From assembly GCF_000720255.1 (NCBI RefSeq), contig NZ_JOJE01000010.1, positions 62,001-126,000 of the forward strand: a stretch of DNA of 64,000 bases, in the 5' to 3' direction. Position numbers and translations under genes: made by a program. Within the stretch, counting starts at the first letter, position 1. Every line of letters begins with the position of its first letter. This stretch comes from Streptomyces griseus subsp. griseus. GTDB lineage: Bacteria; Actinomycetota; Actinomycetes; Streptomycetales; Streptomycetaceae. The notes below the pieces were generated by a model, which saw only the letters and a list, made by a program, of their open reading frames with translations, was not told where the DNA came from and searched no databases. Positions 29,168 to 37,276 of the stretch are shown here, piece by piece.

Positions 29168-31084
29168 TTACCTCACGTACAGCCCCTCCACCTGCGTCGC
29201 GAAGTCCCGCATGATCGCCTCGCGGCGCAGCTTCATCGACGGGGTCAGATGGCCGGACGTCTCCGTGAAGTCGACGGGGAGGACGGCGAAGCGGCGGATG
29301 GACTCGGGGCGGGAGACCAGCTTGTTGGCCTCGTCCACCGCGCGTTGCAGCACCGCGTTCAGGTCGTCGTCGCCGATGAGGAGTTCGGCCGGGACGGGGT
29401 GCTTGCCGTTCATCTGGCGCCAGTGGGTGAGGCCGTCGGGGTCGAGGGTGATCAGCGCGGAGACGTAGGGGCGGGCGTCGCCCAGGACGATGCACTGGGA
29501 TATCAGGGGGTGGGAGCGCAGCCAGTTCTCCAGCGGGGCGGGGGCCACGCTCTTGCCGCCCGCCGTGATGATCATTTCCTTCTTGCGGCCGGTGATCGTG
29601 AGGAAGCCCTCGTCGTCCAGTTCGCCGATGTCTCCGGTGGCCAGCCAGCCGTCGGGGGCGGCCGGGACGACGCCGCCGGCCGCCGGGTCCCAGTAGCCAC
29701 GCAGGACGTGGCCGCCGCTGATCAGGATCTCGCCGTCGGCGGCGATACGGACCTTCGTCCCGGGCATCGGCCAGCCCACCGTCCCGAGACGCGGCTTCAT
29801 CGGGGGCGTCACCGTGGACGCCCCCGTCGTCTCGGTCAGGCCGTAGCCCTCGTAGATCTCGATGCCCGCCCCCAGGTAGAAGGAGGAGAGGCGGCGGCCG
29901 AGAGGGGAGCCGCCGCAGATGGCGTGCCGGACGCGGCCGCCCATGGCGTTGCGGATGCGGCGGTAGACCAGCGGGTCGTAGAAGGTGCGGGCGGCTCTCA
30001 GGGCCGTGTTGGGGCCGGAGCCGGTGCCCGTCTTGTGGGCCTCCACCGCCTCGCCGTAGCGGCGGGCGATCGACACCGCGCGGTCGAAGGAGGAGAGGCG
30101 GCCGCCCGATTCGGCGCGGGCGCGGGCGGTGTTGTAGATCTTCTCCAGCATGTAGGGGATGGCCAGGAGGCAGGTCGGGCGGAAGGCGGCCAGGTCGGGG
30201 AGGAGGTCCTCGGCCTTCAGGCTGGGGGCGTGGCCCAGGCGGACGCGGGCGCGTACGCAGGCGATGGCGACCATCCTGCCGAACACGTGGGACATCGGCA
30301 GGAACAGCAGGACCGACACCTCCTCGTTCGACCGCGCCTTGAAGATCGGGTAGAGGTACTCGATCGCGTTGTCGACCTCGGCGAAGAAGTTGCCGTGGGT
30401 GAGGACGCAACCCTTGGGGCGGCCGGTGGTACCGGAGGTGTAGATCAGGGTGGCGAGGGTGTCGGGGACCAGCATCCCGCGTCGTACGGCGACTTCCTGG
30501 TCCGGCAGGTGTGCGCCCCGTTCCTCGAGCCGGTCCAGGTGGCCCTTCTCGATGACCCACATGTGCTGGAGGTCGGGCAGGCGGTCGCGTTCGGGGCCGA
30601 TGGCGGCGGCCTGGCCGGCCGTCTCGGTCACGAGGGCGACCGCGCCGGAGTCCTGGAGGATCCAGCGGGTCTGGAAGACGGAGGAGGTCGGGTAGACGGG
30701 GACGGTCACCAGGCCGGCCGCCCACGCGGCGAAGTCGAGGAGTGTCCACTCGTACCGCGTGCGCGCCATGACGGCGATCCTGTCGCCCGGTACCAGGCCC
30801 TCGGCGACGAGTCCCTTGGCGAGCGCGTGCACCTCGGCGGCGAACTCGGCGGCCGTGACGTCCACCCAGGTGCCGTCCTGGGTCTTGCGGCTGATGACGA
30901 CCGCGTCGGGGGCGGCGGCCGCGTTGTCGAAGGGCAGGTCGGCGAGCGAGCCGTGGGTGACGGGCAGGGCGAACGGGGGCATCGAGGCCTCGCGTACGAC
31001 TCCGTCGAGTCGGCGGGTCTCGGGGGCGACGAGGGTGGGGGGAGCGTCGTCGTAGCTTGCGGTGGTGGAGTACGGCGTGGACAC
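29168..31084 (-). CDS. long-chain fatty-acid-CoA ligase (AMP-dependent)
   Basis: Adenylate-forming enzyme that activates fatty acids to acyl-CoA. It has 638 residues from GTG 31082-31084, which has GGAG upstream. Motifs: P-loop LIYTSGTTGRPKGCVLTHGN, the YEGYGLTETTG segment, and WLATGDIGELDDEGFLTITG with the hinge GRKKEMIITAGGKSV. It resembles FadD15-type ligases of actinobacteria. It is divergent from the maoC operon, with shared regulatory DNA likely between them. Confidence 0.93.
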   Translation of the reverse strand: MSTPYSTTASYDDAPPTLVAPETRRLDGVVREASMPPFALPVTHGSLADLPFDNAAAAPDAVVISRKTQDGTWVDVTAAEFAAEVHALAKGLVAEGLVPGDRIAVMARTRYEWTLLDFAAWAAGLVTVPVYPTSSVFQTRWILQDSGAVALVTETAGQAAAIGPERDRLPDLQHMWVIEKGHLDRLEERGAHLPDQEVAVRRGMLVPDTLATLIYTSGTTGRPKGCVLTHGNFFAEVDNAIEYLYPIFKARSNEEVSVLLFLPMSHVFGRMVAIACVRARVRLGHAPSLKAEDLLPDLAAFRPTCLLAIPYMLEKIYNTARARAESGGRLSSFDRAVSIARRYGEAVEAHKTGTGSGPNTALRAARTFYDPLVYRRIRNAMGGRVRHAICGGSPLGRRLSSFYLGAGIEIYEGYGLTETTGASTVTPPMKPRLGTVGWPMPGTKVRIAADGEILISGGHVLRGYWDPAAGGVVPAAPDGWLATGDIGELDDEGFLTITGRKKEMIITAGGKSVAPAPLENWLRSHPLISQCIVLGDARPYVSALITLDPDGLTHWRQMNGKHPVPAELLIGDDDLNAVLQRAVDEANKLVSRPESIRRFAVLPVDFTETSGHLTPSMKLRREAIMRDFATQVEGLYVR

Positions 31085-31319
31085 GGGCGGCTCCCTGGGC
31101 GTGCAGCGTCGAACTGCCTTGCTGCAATACGTACGTGCCCCGAGTGGCGGGGCGTTCACCGTCGGTGGCGGAAGAAACGCGTTACCGACGGTTAGGAAGG
31201 GGATCGTACGGGGCTGCTGTGGTGGGTTTGTGCGGGTACGGAGGCGATCCGGGGCCAGGCCTGTGCAACCTCGGGGGTTATGTGAGCGACCCTCACGTAC
31301 GTCCCAGCCTGCTCCGACC

Positions 31320-31325
31320 TAGACT
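31320..31325 (+). promoter_or_regulatory. possible -10 box for fabG-relic/maoC
   Basis: TAGACT about 70 bp before the fabG relic, immediately before an operator-like palindrome. No clear -35 box. Confidence 0.35.
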
Positions 31326-31353
31326 TACCCAGGGTAACCTGACTCCAGAGTAA
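31325..31353. promoter_or_regulatory. paired operator-like palindromes upstream of maoC
   Basis: TTACCCAGGGTAA (31325-31337) is a perfect 13-bp inverted repeat. TGACTCCAGAGTAA (31340-31353) is a near-perfect one of similar sequence, centred 15-16 bp further on. They lie where transcription of the maoC operon should begin. The TetR gene downstream of maoC is the natural candidate binder, though a distant regulator is possible. Confidence 0.5.
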
Positions 31354-31395
31354 GTAAATGGGACACACACCACGCCGACCCCTGGGGAGATCGAC

Positions 31396-31491
31396 ATGGC
31401 CGACCGCTGTCTGAGCTTCACCGGCAAATCCGCCTGCGTCGACGGACAGGTCGTACGGGTCTGCGAACAGAGCCCGCTGGGGGCCCGATGA
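31396..31491 (+). pseudogene. 31-codon in-frame deletion relic of FabG4-like 3-oxoacyl-ACP reductase
   Basis: The frame runs from ATG 31396, with GGGGAGA upstream, to TGA 31491. MADRCLSFTGKSA resembles the N-terminus of the roughly 450-residue streptomycete 3-oxoacyl-ACP reductase. CVDGQVVRVCEQSPLGAR resembles its C-terminus; mycobacterial FabG4 ends in GNVIRVCGQAMIGA. Everything between, including NAD-binding and catalytic regions, is gone. The stop overlaps the maoC start (ATGA), so the operon junction survived. In mycobacteria fabG4 and a MaoC gene (htdX) are likewise neighbours. The identification rests on two short ends and recalled homologues. Confidence 0.7.
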
Positions 31492-32342
31492 CCCTCCTCA
31501 CCCGCTCCCCCGCCCTCGCCCCGCTGCTCGCCCGGGGCACCCTGCTGTCCCTCTTCAAGCACCCTCACCCGGACGCCGACTTCCCCCGCACCCCGCTCGT
31601 GCTGCCCGGCCTGCGCGTCGACCTCGCCCGGCTGGCCGCCTACGAGCGGGTGTGCGGCTTCGCCACCGGCGAGGACGCCCTGCCGATCACCTTTCCGCAC
31701 GTCCTCGGTTTCCCGCTCGCGATGCACCTGATGAGCGGCCGGGACTTCCCGCTCCCGCTTCTCGGCCTGGTCCACACGTCGATCGACATCACCCGGCACG
31801 CCTCGCTGCCCGCCACGGCGGCCTACGACCTCAGCGTGCGCGTGGCGGGGCTGGCGCCGCACCGCAGGGGCACGGAGGCCGCCGTCGTCACCGAGCTGCG
31901 GCTCGGTGACGACGTGGTGTGGGAGTCGCGGAGCGCCTATCTGGCACGGCACCGCACGGACGGACGTACCGCCGGGGCACCCGAACCCCCGGCGCGTGCG
32001 AGCGGGCGGAAGCCGCTTCCCCACCTGGCCGAATGGCGGCTGGCCGCCGATGTCGGGCGACGCTACGCAGCCGCGTCCGGCGACCGCAACCCCATCCACC
32101 TGCACGCCCTCACCGCCCGCCTCTTCGGCTTCCCCCGGGCCATCGCGCACGGCATGTGGACGGTCGCCCGCTGCCTCGCCGCCCACGGCACCCCGCACGC
32201 GGCCCGGGTCCGGGCGGAGTTCAGGGCTCCGGTGCTGCTGCCGGGGACGGTGCGGTACGCGGCGGACGGGGAGCGGTTCGAGCTGAGGAGCGGTGACGGG
32301 GAGAAGGCGCATGTGACGGGGAGCGTGCGGCTGCTGCGATGA
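31488..32342 (+). CDS. MaoC-like (R)-3-hydroxyacyl dehydratase
   Basis: Double hot-dog fold enoyl hydratase/dehydratase of 284 residues. The hydratase-2 motif is in the C-terminal half, YAAASGDRNPIHLHALTARL followed by GFPRAIAHGMW, with the catalytic Asp and His. The N-terminal half is a degenerate second hot-dog. ATG 31488 overlaps the fabG relic stop by 4 bp. The family acts on acyl-CoA or acyl-ACP in fatty-acid elongation or breakdown. Its usual reductase partner is reduced to 31 codons here. Confidence 0.88.
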   Translation: MTLLTRSPALAPLLARGTLLSLFKHPHPDADFPRTPLVLPGLRVDLARLAAYERVCGFATGEDALPITFPHVLGFPLAMHLMSGRDFPLPLLGLVHTSIDITRHASLPATAAYDLSVRVAGLAPHRRGTEAAVVTELRLGDDVVWESRSAYLARHRTDGRTAGAPEPPARASGRKPLPHLAEWRLAADVGRRYAAASGDRNPIHLHALTARLFGFPRAIAHGMWTVARCLAAHGTPHAARVRAEFRAPVLLPGTVRYAADGERFELRSGDGEKAHVTGSVRLLR

Positions 32343-32370
32343 GCGGGGCCGGACCTGACGGTGTGCGCGT

Positions 32371-33093
32371 TCAGCCGCCGCCGTGAGCGGCCGGCTCCTC
32401 CGGCGGTACCGAGGGCTGGGCCGGCGGCGACCAGGAGCGGCCCGCCATGAGGCTGCCGAGGCCCGCCCACGCGAAGTTCATCAGGGTCGTGGCCGTCTGC
32501 CGGGCGGTGACGCCCTCCGTGGCGTTGGCCCAGGCGGCGAGGGACTCGGCGGCGCCCACCAGGGCCTGGGCGAGACCGGCGACCTCGCGTTCCTGAAGGT
32601 CGGGGGCGACGGGGGTCCCCCCGCCCGAGCGAAGCCGGGAGTGGGGGACGGCGTCGCGGGCCGCGATCGCGATCAGCTGGGTGACGAACGCGACGATTTC
32701 CTCCCGCATCGCGGCGACCTCGCTCGCGAACGGCTCACCGTGGGTGCGGGCCTGGAGGTGCAGTACCGTCCAGGCCTCCGGATGGTGAGCGGTGTGCGTG
32801 AAGAACGCCAGCAGTCCGTCCCAGAGTTGGCGGTCGGCGGACAGCCCGGGGTGGACACCGGCCCGGACCGCCTCGGTCAGCGCCTTCGCCTCGCGGCGGA
32901 TGCAGGCGGTGAAGAGGTCTTCCTTGGAGTTCAGGTACAGGTACACCAACGGCTTGGACACGCCCGCGAGTTCGGCGATGTCGTCCATCGAGGCGGCCAT
33001 GTACCCGCGCTGCCCGAAGGTCCGTACGGCGGCGTCCAGCATCTGCTGCTCACGGACGGCACGCGGCATCCGCTTGCTCTTCACGACACCCAT
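32371..33093 (-). CDS. TetR family transcriptional regulator
   Basis: Product of 240 residues from ATG 33091-33093. The N-terminal helix-turn-helix contains MLDAAVRTFGQRGYMAASMD and IAELAGVSKPLVYLYLNSKE. The C-terminal ligand domain is divergent. The gene is convergent with maoC. A TAGGCT -10 box (minus strand, 33105-33100) ends 6 bp before the ATG, so the mRNA is probably leaderless. It is a candidate regulator of the nearby fatty-acid genes. Confidence 0.9.
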   Translation of the reverse strand: MGVVKSKRMPRAVREQQMLDAAVRTFGQRGYMAASMDDIAELAGVSKPLVYLYLNSKEDLFTACIRREAKALTEAVRAGVHPGLSADRQLWDGLLAFFTHTAHHPEAWTVLHLQARTHGEPFASEVAAMREEIVAFVTQLIAIAARDAVPHSRLRSGGGTPVAPDLQEREVAGLAQALVGAAESLAAWANATEGVTARQTATTLMNFAWAGLGSLMAGRSWSPPAQPSVPPEEPAAHGGG

Positions 33094-33099
33094 GGGCAA

Positions 33100-33105
33100 A
33101 GCCTA
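33100..33105 (-). promoter_or_regulatory. -10 box giving a leaderless tetR mRNA
   Basis: TAGGCT on the minus strand, 6 bp before the TetR ATG, with no ribosome-binding site between. The -35 region is weak. Confidence 0.45.
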
Positions 33106-33130
33106 GTTGGGGCCGCGCCGAGTGAGACCC

Positions 33131-33466
33131 CTACGAGGCGTGGCTCTGCGTCTGACCTTGCGTCTGCCCCTGAGCCTGACCCTGGGCGCGGGCGCTGTCG
33201 TCGGCCACGTCCTCCTGGCTGCGGTTCGCCTCCAGGTTCGCCTTGACGCGGTCCACCCGCTGCACGACCTGGATCGAGGCGCGGTCCCGCTCCTTGCGCA
33301 GCACCACGAAGCTGATCGGGGCGGAGATCACCAGCGACAGCAGGATCACCCACATGCCGTTGGACTGGCCGAGGCCGCGCGGGACGACACCGGAGTAGAC
33401 GAGGCCCCAGACGACCACGAGGCAGCCCACGAAGATCCCGAGGCGCATCAGCGTGTAGCGGAGCAT
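33131..33466 (-). CDS. DUF4229 small membrane protein
   Basis: Actinobacterial membrane protein of 111 residues from ATG 33464-33466. Two helices (MLRYTLMRLGIFVGCLVVVW and the MWVILLSLVISAPISFVVLR segment) are followed by a charged region and a Gln/Gly repeat tail (GQAQGQTQGQTQSHAS) encoded by a short imperfect DNA repeat. The function is unknown in the family. A longer start at 33493 is possible. Downstream of mqnE-udgX-GNAT on the same strand, as in other streptomycetes. Confidence 0.8.
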   Translation of the reverse strand: MLRYTLMRLGIFVGCLVVVWGLVYSGVVPRGLGQSNGMWVILLSLVISAPISFVVLRKERDRASIQVVQRVDRVKANLEANRSQEDVADDSARAQGQAQGQTQGQTQSHAS

Positions 33467-33553
33467 CTCAATCCACTCTTCCGTTTCTGGCACAAAGGGG
33501 CACTGTCCAGTGAAGCACGCCGGTGTACCGGTCCTGCACGGGGGTACGCCGGC

Positions 33554-34078
33554 TCAGCCCAGCGGCAGCAGCATGATGACGTCGTCGCGGTCGTCGCCGG
33601 GGGCGACGCGGATCGCGCCGGGCACGCGGCCGACCTCCTTGTAGCCGCAGGACGCGTAGAAGCGCTCCAGGCCCAGTCCGCCCCGGCAGGTGAGGCGTAT
33701 CGCCTCGATGCCGTCGAGGGTGCGGGCCGCGTCCGCGGCGGCGGCGAGCAGATCGCGGCCGTACCCCTTGCCCTGGTGCCGTGGGTGCACCATCACCGTG
33801 TACAACCACAGCCAGTGGGTCATCAGCCGGTGTGTGTTGAGGGTGAGGAAGGCCGTCGCGGCCACCTGCCCCTCCTCGTCGTGCCCGACGAGCAGGCGGG
33901 TGCGCCCCTCACTCATCGCCGCGAAGTGTTTCACCAGCTCCGGGCGTAGGTCCTCCCGGGCCACCGGCGACACGAACCCGACGGCCCCTCCGGCGTTGCT
34001 GACGTCGGCCCACAGGTCGAGCAGACCGTCCCGCAGGGCGGGGGTGACGGCGGGGCCAAGAGTGAAAGTAAGGGGCAT
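33554..34078 (-). CDS. GNAT family N-acetyltransferase
   Basis: Acetyltransferase of 174 residues. The acetyl-CoA loop is VMVHPRHQGKGYGRDLLAAA and the C-terminal motif is LERFYASCGYKEVGR. The N-terminal part (LLDLWADVSNAGGAVGFVSP) is typical of a streptomycete subgroup. Substrate unknown. It lies in the minus-strand run downstream of udgX. Confidence 0.87.
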   Translation of the reverse strand: MPLTFTLGPAVTPALRDGLLDLWADVSNAGGAVGFVSPVAREDLRPELVKHFAAMSEGRTRLLVGHDEEGQVAATAFLTLNTHRLMTHWLWLYTVMVHPRHQGKGYGRDLLAAAADAARTLDGIEAIRLTCRGGLGLERFYASCGYKEVGRVPGAIRVAPGDDRDDVIMLLPLG

Positions 34079-34102
34079 GGTCGCATCGTACCCATTACGG
34101 CA

Positions 34103-34756
34103 TCACGAGAGCGCCCGCGCCGCCACCGCCAGATCAGAGACCAGACCCTGGTACGCCGCCTCCCGGTCGTCCGACCGCAGCACCGACGACGGGTGCACCG
34201 TCGGCACCAGCCGCTCCGGGCGCCCGTGGATCTCCTCCTCCAGCACCGTCCCGCGCACCTGCGTGACCCGGAACGACGACCCGAGCAGCGCCTTCCCCGC
34301 GGTCGCCCCGAGCACGACGATCAGCTCGGGCTCCACCAGGGCGAGCTCAGCGGCCAGCCAGGGACCGCAGGCGGTCATCTCTCGCAGGCTGGGCGCCTTG
34401 TGGATGCGGCGCTTGCGGGGTTCGGCCCGGGTGAACTTGAAGTGTTTGACCGCGTTGGTGATGTACGCGTCCGCCGGGTCCAGGCCCGCTTCTTCCAGGG
34501 CTCGGTCGAGGAGCTTGCCGGCCGGGCCGACGAAGGGTTTGCCCTGGCGGTCCTCCTGGTCACCGGGCTGCTCGCCCACGAGCATCACGCGCGCGTGGGC
34601 GCTGCCCGCGCCGAACACGGTCTGCGTGGCGTCCCTGTGCAGGGGACAGCCGTGGCAGTCGGCGGCGGCCTTGCGCAGGGCGGTGAGGTCGCGTGGCCCT
34701 TCCGGGACGAACGGTTCCGCGGTGTAGGCGTCCTCAGGCGCTCGGGTGGTCACCAT
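34103..34756 (-). CDS. udgX: UdgX-type uracil-DNA glycosylase
   Basis: Uracil-DNA glycosylase superfamily protein of 217 residues. The N-terminal Cys pair CHGCPLHRDAT, with later Cys, matches the iron-sulfur family 4 layout. GEQPGDQEDRQGKPFVGPAG is the active-site block, HPSSVLR the C-terminal motif. The KRRIHKAPS segment is the R-loop that defines UdgX, whose His forms a covalent bond to the uracil-excised sugar in the mycobacterial enzyme. It lies about 70 bp downstream of mqnE on the same strand. Confidence 0.9.
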   Translation of the reverse strand: MVTTRAPEDAYTAEPFVPEGPRDLTALRKAAADCHGCPLHRDATQTVFGAGSAHARVMLVGEQPGDQEDRQGKPFVGPAGKLLDRALEEAGLDPADAYITNAVKHFKFTRAEPRKRRIHKAPSLREMTACGPWLAAELALVEPELIVVLGATAGKALLGSSFRVTQVRGTVLEEEIHGRPERLVPTVHPSSVLRSDDREAAYQGLVSDLAVAARALS

Positions 34757-34828
34757 GGGGTCCGAGTACCCGCCGTGGGGACTCGGACCCGTGTCGGGTG
34801 CGTGCGTGGCGGCTGGTCGCTGAGCAGC

Positions 34829-35992
34829 TCAGACCCGCATCGGCTGCGGCGATTCCCTGCGCGCCGGGTCCGGGCCCTCGTACTCGCGGATGATCTCGTA
34901 CCGCGTGTTGCGCTCCACCGGGCGGAAGCCGGCGTCGCGGATCAGGTCGAGGAGGTCCTCGCGGGTCAACTTGTTGGGCGTGCCGTAGTTGTCCGCGTCG
35001 TGGGTGATCTTGTACTCGACGACCGAGCCGTCCATGTCGTCGGCGCCGTGCTGGAGCGCGAGCTGCGCGGTCTGGACTCCGTGCATGACCCAGAAGACCT
35101 TGACGTGCGGGACGTTGTCGAAGAGGAGGCGGGAGACCGCGAAGGTCTTGAGCGCCTCCGCCCCTGTCGCCATCTGCGTCCGCGCCTGGAGCCGGTTGCG
35201 CACCTTGCCGTCCTTCATGTCCACGAAGTCGTGCTGGTAACGCAGCGGGATGAAGACCTGGAAGCCGCCGGTCTCGTCCTGGAGCTCACGCAGCCGCAGT
35301 ACGTGGTCGACGCGGTGGCGGGGCTCCTCGATGTGGCCGTAGAGCATGGTGCTCGGGGTCTTCAGCCCCTTCTCGTGCGCCAGCCGGTGGATGCGCGACC
35401 AGTCCTCCCAGTGGGTGCGGTGGTCGACGATGTGCTGGCGGACCTCCCAGTCGAAGATCTCCGCGCCACCGCCGGTGAGGGACTCAAGGCCCGCGTCGAT
35501 CAGCTCGTCGAGGATCTCGGAGGCCGACATCCCGGAGATCGTCTCGAAGTGGTGGATCTCCGTCGCCGTGAACGCCTTCAGCGACACGTTCGGCAGCGCG
35601 GCCTTCAGCTCCCGCAGCGAGCGCGGGTAGTAGCGCCACGGCAGGTTCGGGTGGAGTCCGTTGACGATGTGCAGCTCGGTGAGGTTCTCGCCCTCCATCG
35701 CCTTGGCGAGCTTCACCGCCTCCTCGATGCGCATCGTGTACGCGTCCTTCTCGCCCGGCTTGCGCTGGAACGAGCAGTAGGCGCAGGACGCCGTGCACAC
35801 GTTCGTCATGTTGAGGTGGCGGTTGACGTTGAAGTGGACGACGTCGCCGTTCTTGCGTGTCCGCACCTCGTGCGCGAGGCCGCCGAGCCACGCCAGGTCG
35901 TCCGACTCGTACAGCGCGATGCCGTCCTCGCGGGACAGCCGCTCACCGGAGCGGACCTTCTCCTCCAGCTCGCGCTTGAGCCCGACGTCCAT
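34829..35992 (-). CDS. mqnE: aminofutalosine synthase
   Basis: Radical-SAM enzyme joining the MqnA product to SAM-derived adenosine to give aminofutalosine. It has 387 residues from ATG 35990-35992, with AAAGGTG upstream. The CX3CX2C motif is CTASCAYCSFQ near residue 67, after HFNVNRHLNMTNV; HIVNGLHPNLPWRYY and FIPLRYQHDF are MqnE-type blocks. It shares its fold and a common ancestor with MqnC. Confidence 0.96.
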   Translation of the reverse strand: MDVGLKRELEEKVRSGERLSREDGIALYESDDLAWLGGLAHEVRTRKNGDVVHFNVNRHLNMTNVCTASCAYCSFQRKPGEKDAYTMRIEEAVKLAKAMEGENLTELHIVNGLHPNLPWRYYPRSLRELKAALPNVSLKAFTATEIHHFETISGMSASEILDELIDAGLESLTGGGAEIFDWEVRQHIVDHRTHWEDWSRIHRLAHEKGLKTPSTMLYGHIEEPRHRVDHVLRLRELQDETGGFQVFIPLRYQHDFVDMKDGKVRNRLQARTQMATGAEALKTFAVSRLLFDNVPHVKVFWVMHGVQTAQLALQHGADDMDGSVVEYKITHDADNYGTPNKLTREDLLDLIRDAGFRPVERNTRYEIIREYEGPDPARRESPQPMRV

Positions 35993-36030
35993 GTCAACAC
36001 CTTTCTACGACAGCCCGACCAACGGTATCC

Positions 36031-36504
36031 CTAGACCTCTTCGGGAAGCTCCCCGACCCGGTTCTCCCACTTCGTGGAGAGCACGATCGTCGTACGGGTC
36101 CTGGAGACGCCCTTGATCCCGGACAGCCGTCGGATGATCTTCTCCAGGCCGTCCACGTCCGTCGCCCGCACCTTGAGCATGAACGAGTCGTCGCCGGCGA
36201 TGAACCAGCAGTCCTCGATCTCGCTGAGGTCCTTCAGCCGGCCCGCCACGTCCTCGTGGTCGGCGGCGTCGGAGAGCGAGATGCCGATCAGGGCGATGAC
36301 GCCGAGGCCCAGCGAGACGGCGTTCACGCTGGCGCGGTAGCCGGTGATGACACCGGCCGCCTCCAGCCGGTTGATGCGGTCGGTGACGCTGGGTCCCGAC
36401 AGGCCGACGAGGCGTCCCAGCTCCGCGTAGGAGGCCCGGCCGTTCTCCCTCAGGGCCTGGATGAGCTGCCTGTCCACCGCGTCCATGCGATCGAAGCCTT
36501 CCAC
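36031..36504 (-). CDS. Lrp/AsnC family transcriptional regulator
   Basis: Small regulator of 157 residues. N-terminal helix-turn-helix (YAELGRLVGLSGPSVTDRIN) and C-terminal RAM ligand-binding domain (CWFIAGDDSFMLKVRATDVD). The GTG at 36504 gives the longest form; ATG 36486, with GGAAGG 9 bp before it, may be the true start. It sits between ubiX and mqnE on the same strand, so it could sense an aromatic or amino-acid signal and control the menaquinone genes. That link is positional. Confidence 0.9.
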   Translation of the reverse strand: MEGFDRMDAVDRQLIQALRENGRASYAELGRLVGLSGPSVTDRINRLEAAGVITGYRASVNAVSLGLGVIALIGISLSDAADHEDVAGRLKDLSEIEDCWFIAGDDSFMLKVRATDVDGLEKIIRRLSGIKGVSRTRTTIVLSTKWENRVGELPEEV

Positions 36505-36564
36505 TGAAAGTTCTTGGGTGATGAGGGTGGTGATGAGAGGTACTGCGACTTACTCAGACGGCGC

Positions 36565-37245
36565 TCACGTCGGGCGGGTTGCGTTGCCGCCGCCCAGTTC
36601 GCCCGTCCAGCGGCGGTACAGCCCGTGCGGGACGCCCGCCGCGTCGAGGACCCGGCCGGCGACGAAGTCCACCAGGTCCTGGATGTGGGTCGCCCCGGCG
36701 TAGAAGGCGGGCGACGCGGGCACGACACTCGCGCCCGCGTCGTCCAGGGCCACCAGGTGCCTGAGCGTCTGCCCGTTCAGCGGGGTCTCCCGCACGGCCA
36801 CCACCAGCGGACGCCGCTCCTTCAGGGTCACGCTCGCGGCGCGCTGCAGCAGGTCCTTGGAGAGCCCGAGCGCGACTCCGGCGACGCACGCCGTCGAGGC
36901 GGGCACGATCAGCATGCCCTTCACGGCGTACGACCCCGAGGACGGCCCGGCGGCGAGGTCCCCGGCGTTCCAGTGCCGTACGCGGTCGATGTCGACGTCG
37001 AAGATGCCGGGCTTGCCGTCGGCTCCCCGTGCCAGCCATTCCCGCAGGTCGGCCCGCCAGTGGGCGTCCCGGAAGGAGATGCCGGTCTCGTCCAGCAGGG
37101 TCAGCCGGGAGGCCCGGCTGACGACGAGGTCGACGCTCTCCCCCGCGTCGAGCAGGGCACGCAGCACGGCGGCGGCGTATGGCGTCCCAGACGCTCCGGA
37201 CACCCCCACGATCCAAGGCACACGCTGCGTTTCTCCTGCGTTCAC
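36565..37245 (-). CDS. ubiX: flavin prenyltransferase UbiX (MqnM role)
   Basis: Makes the prenylated FMN cofactor needed by UbiD-type decarboxylases, here most likely MqnL. It has 226 residues. The flavin-binding start is IVGVSGASGTPYAAAVLRAL; GMLIVPASTACVAGVALGLS and the C-terminal VPASPAFYAGATHIQDLVDF are family blocks. Same strand as mqnL and mqnP, separated from mqnP by a Uma2 gene. Confidence 0.94.
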   Translation of the reverse strand: MNAGETQRVPWIVGVSGASGTPYAAAVLRALLDAGESVDLVVSRASRLTLLDETGISFRDAHWRADLREWLARGADGKPGIFDVDIDRVRHWNAGDLAAGPSSGSYAVKGMLIVPASTACVAGVALGLSKDLLQRAASVTLKERRPLVVAVRETPLNGQTLRHLVALDDAGASVVPASPAFYAGATHIQDLVDFVAGRVLDAAGVPHGLYRRWTGELGGGNATRPT

Positions 37246-37276
37246 ACCTTGAGCGTACCGGTGGGGCGGAAGGTGT

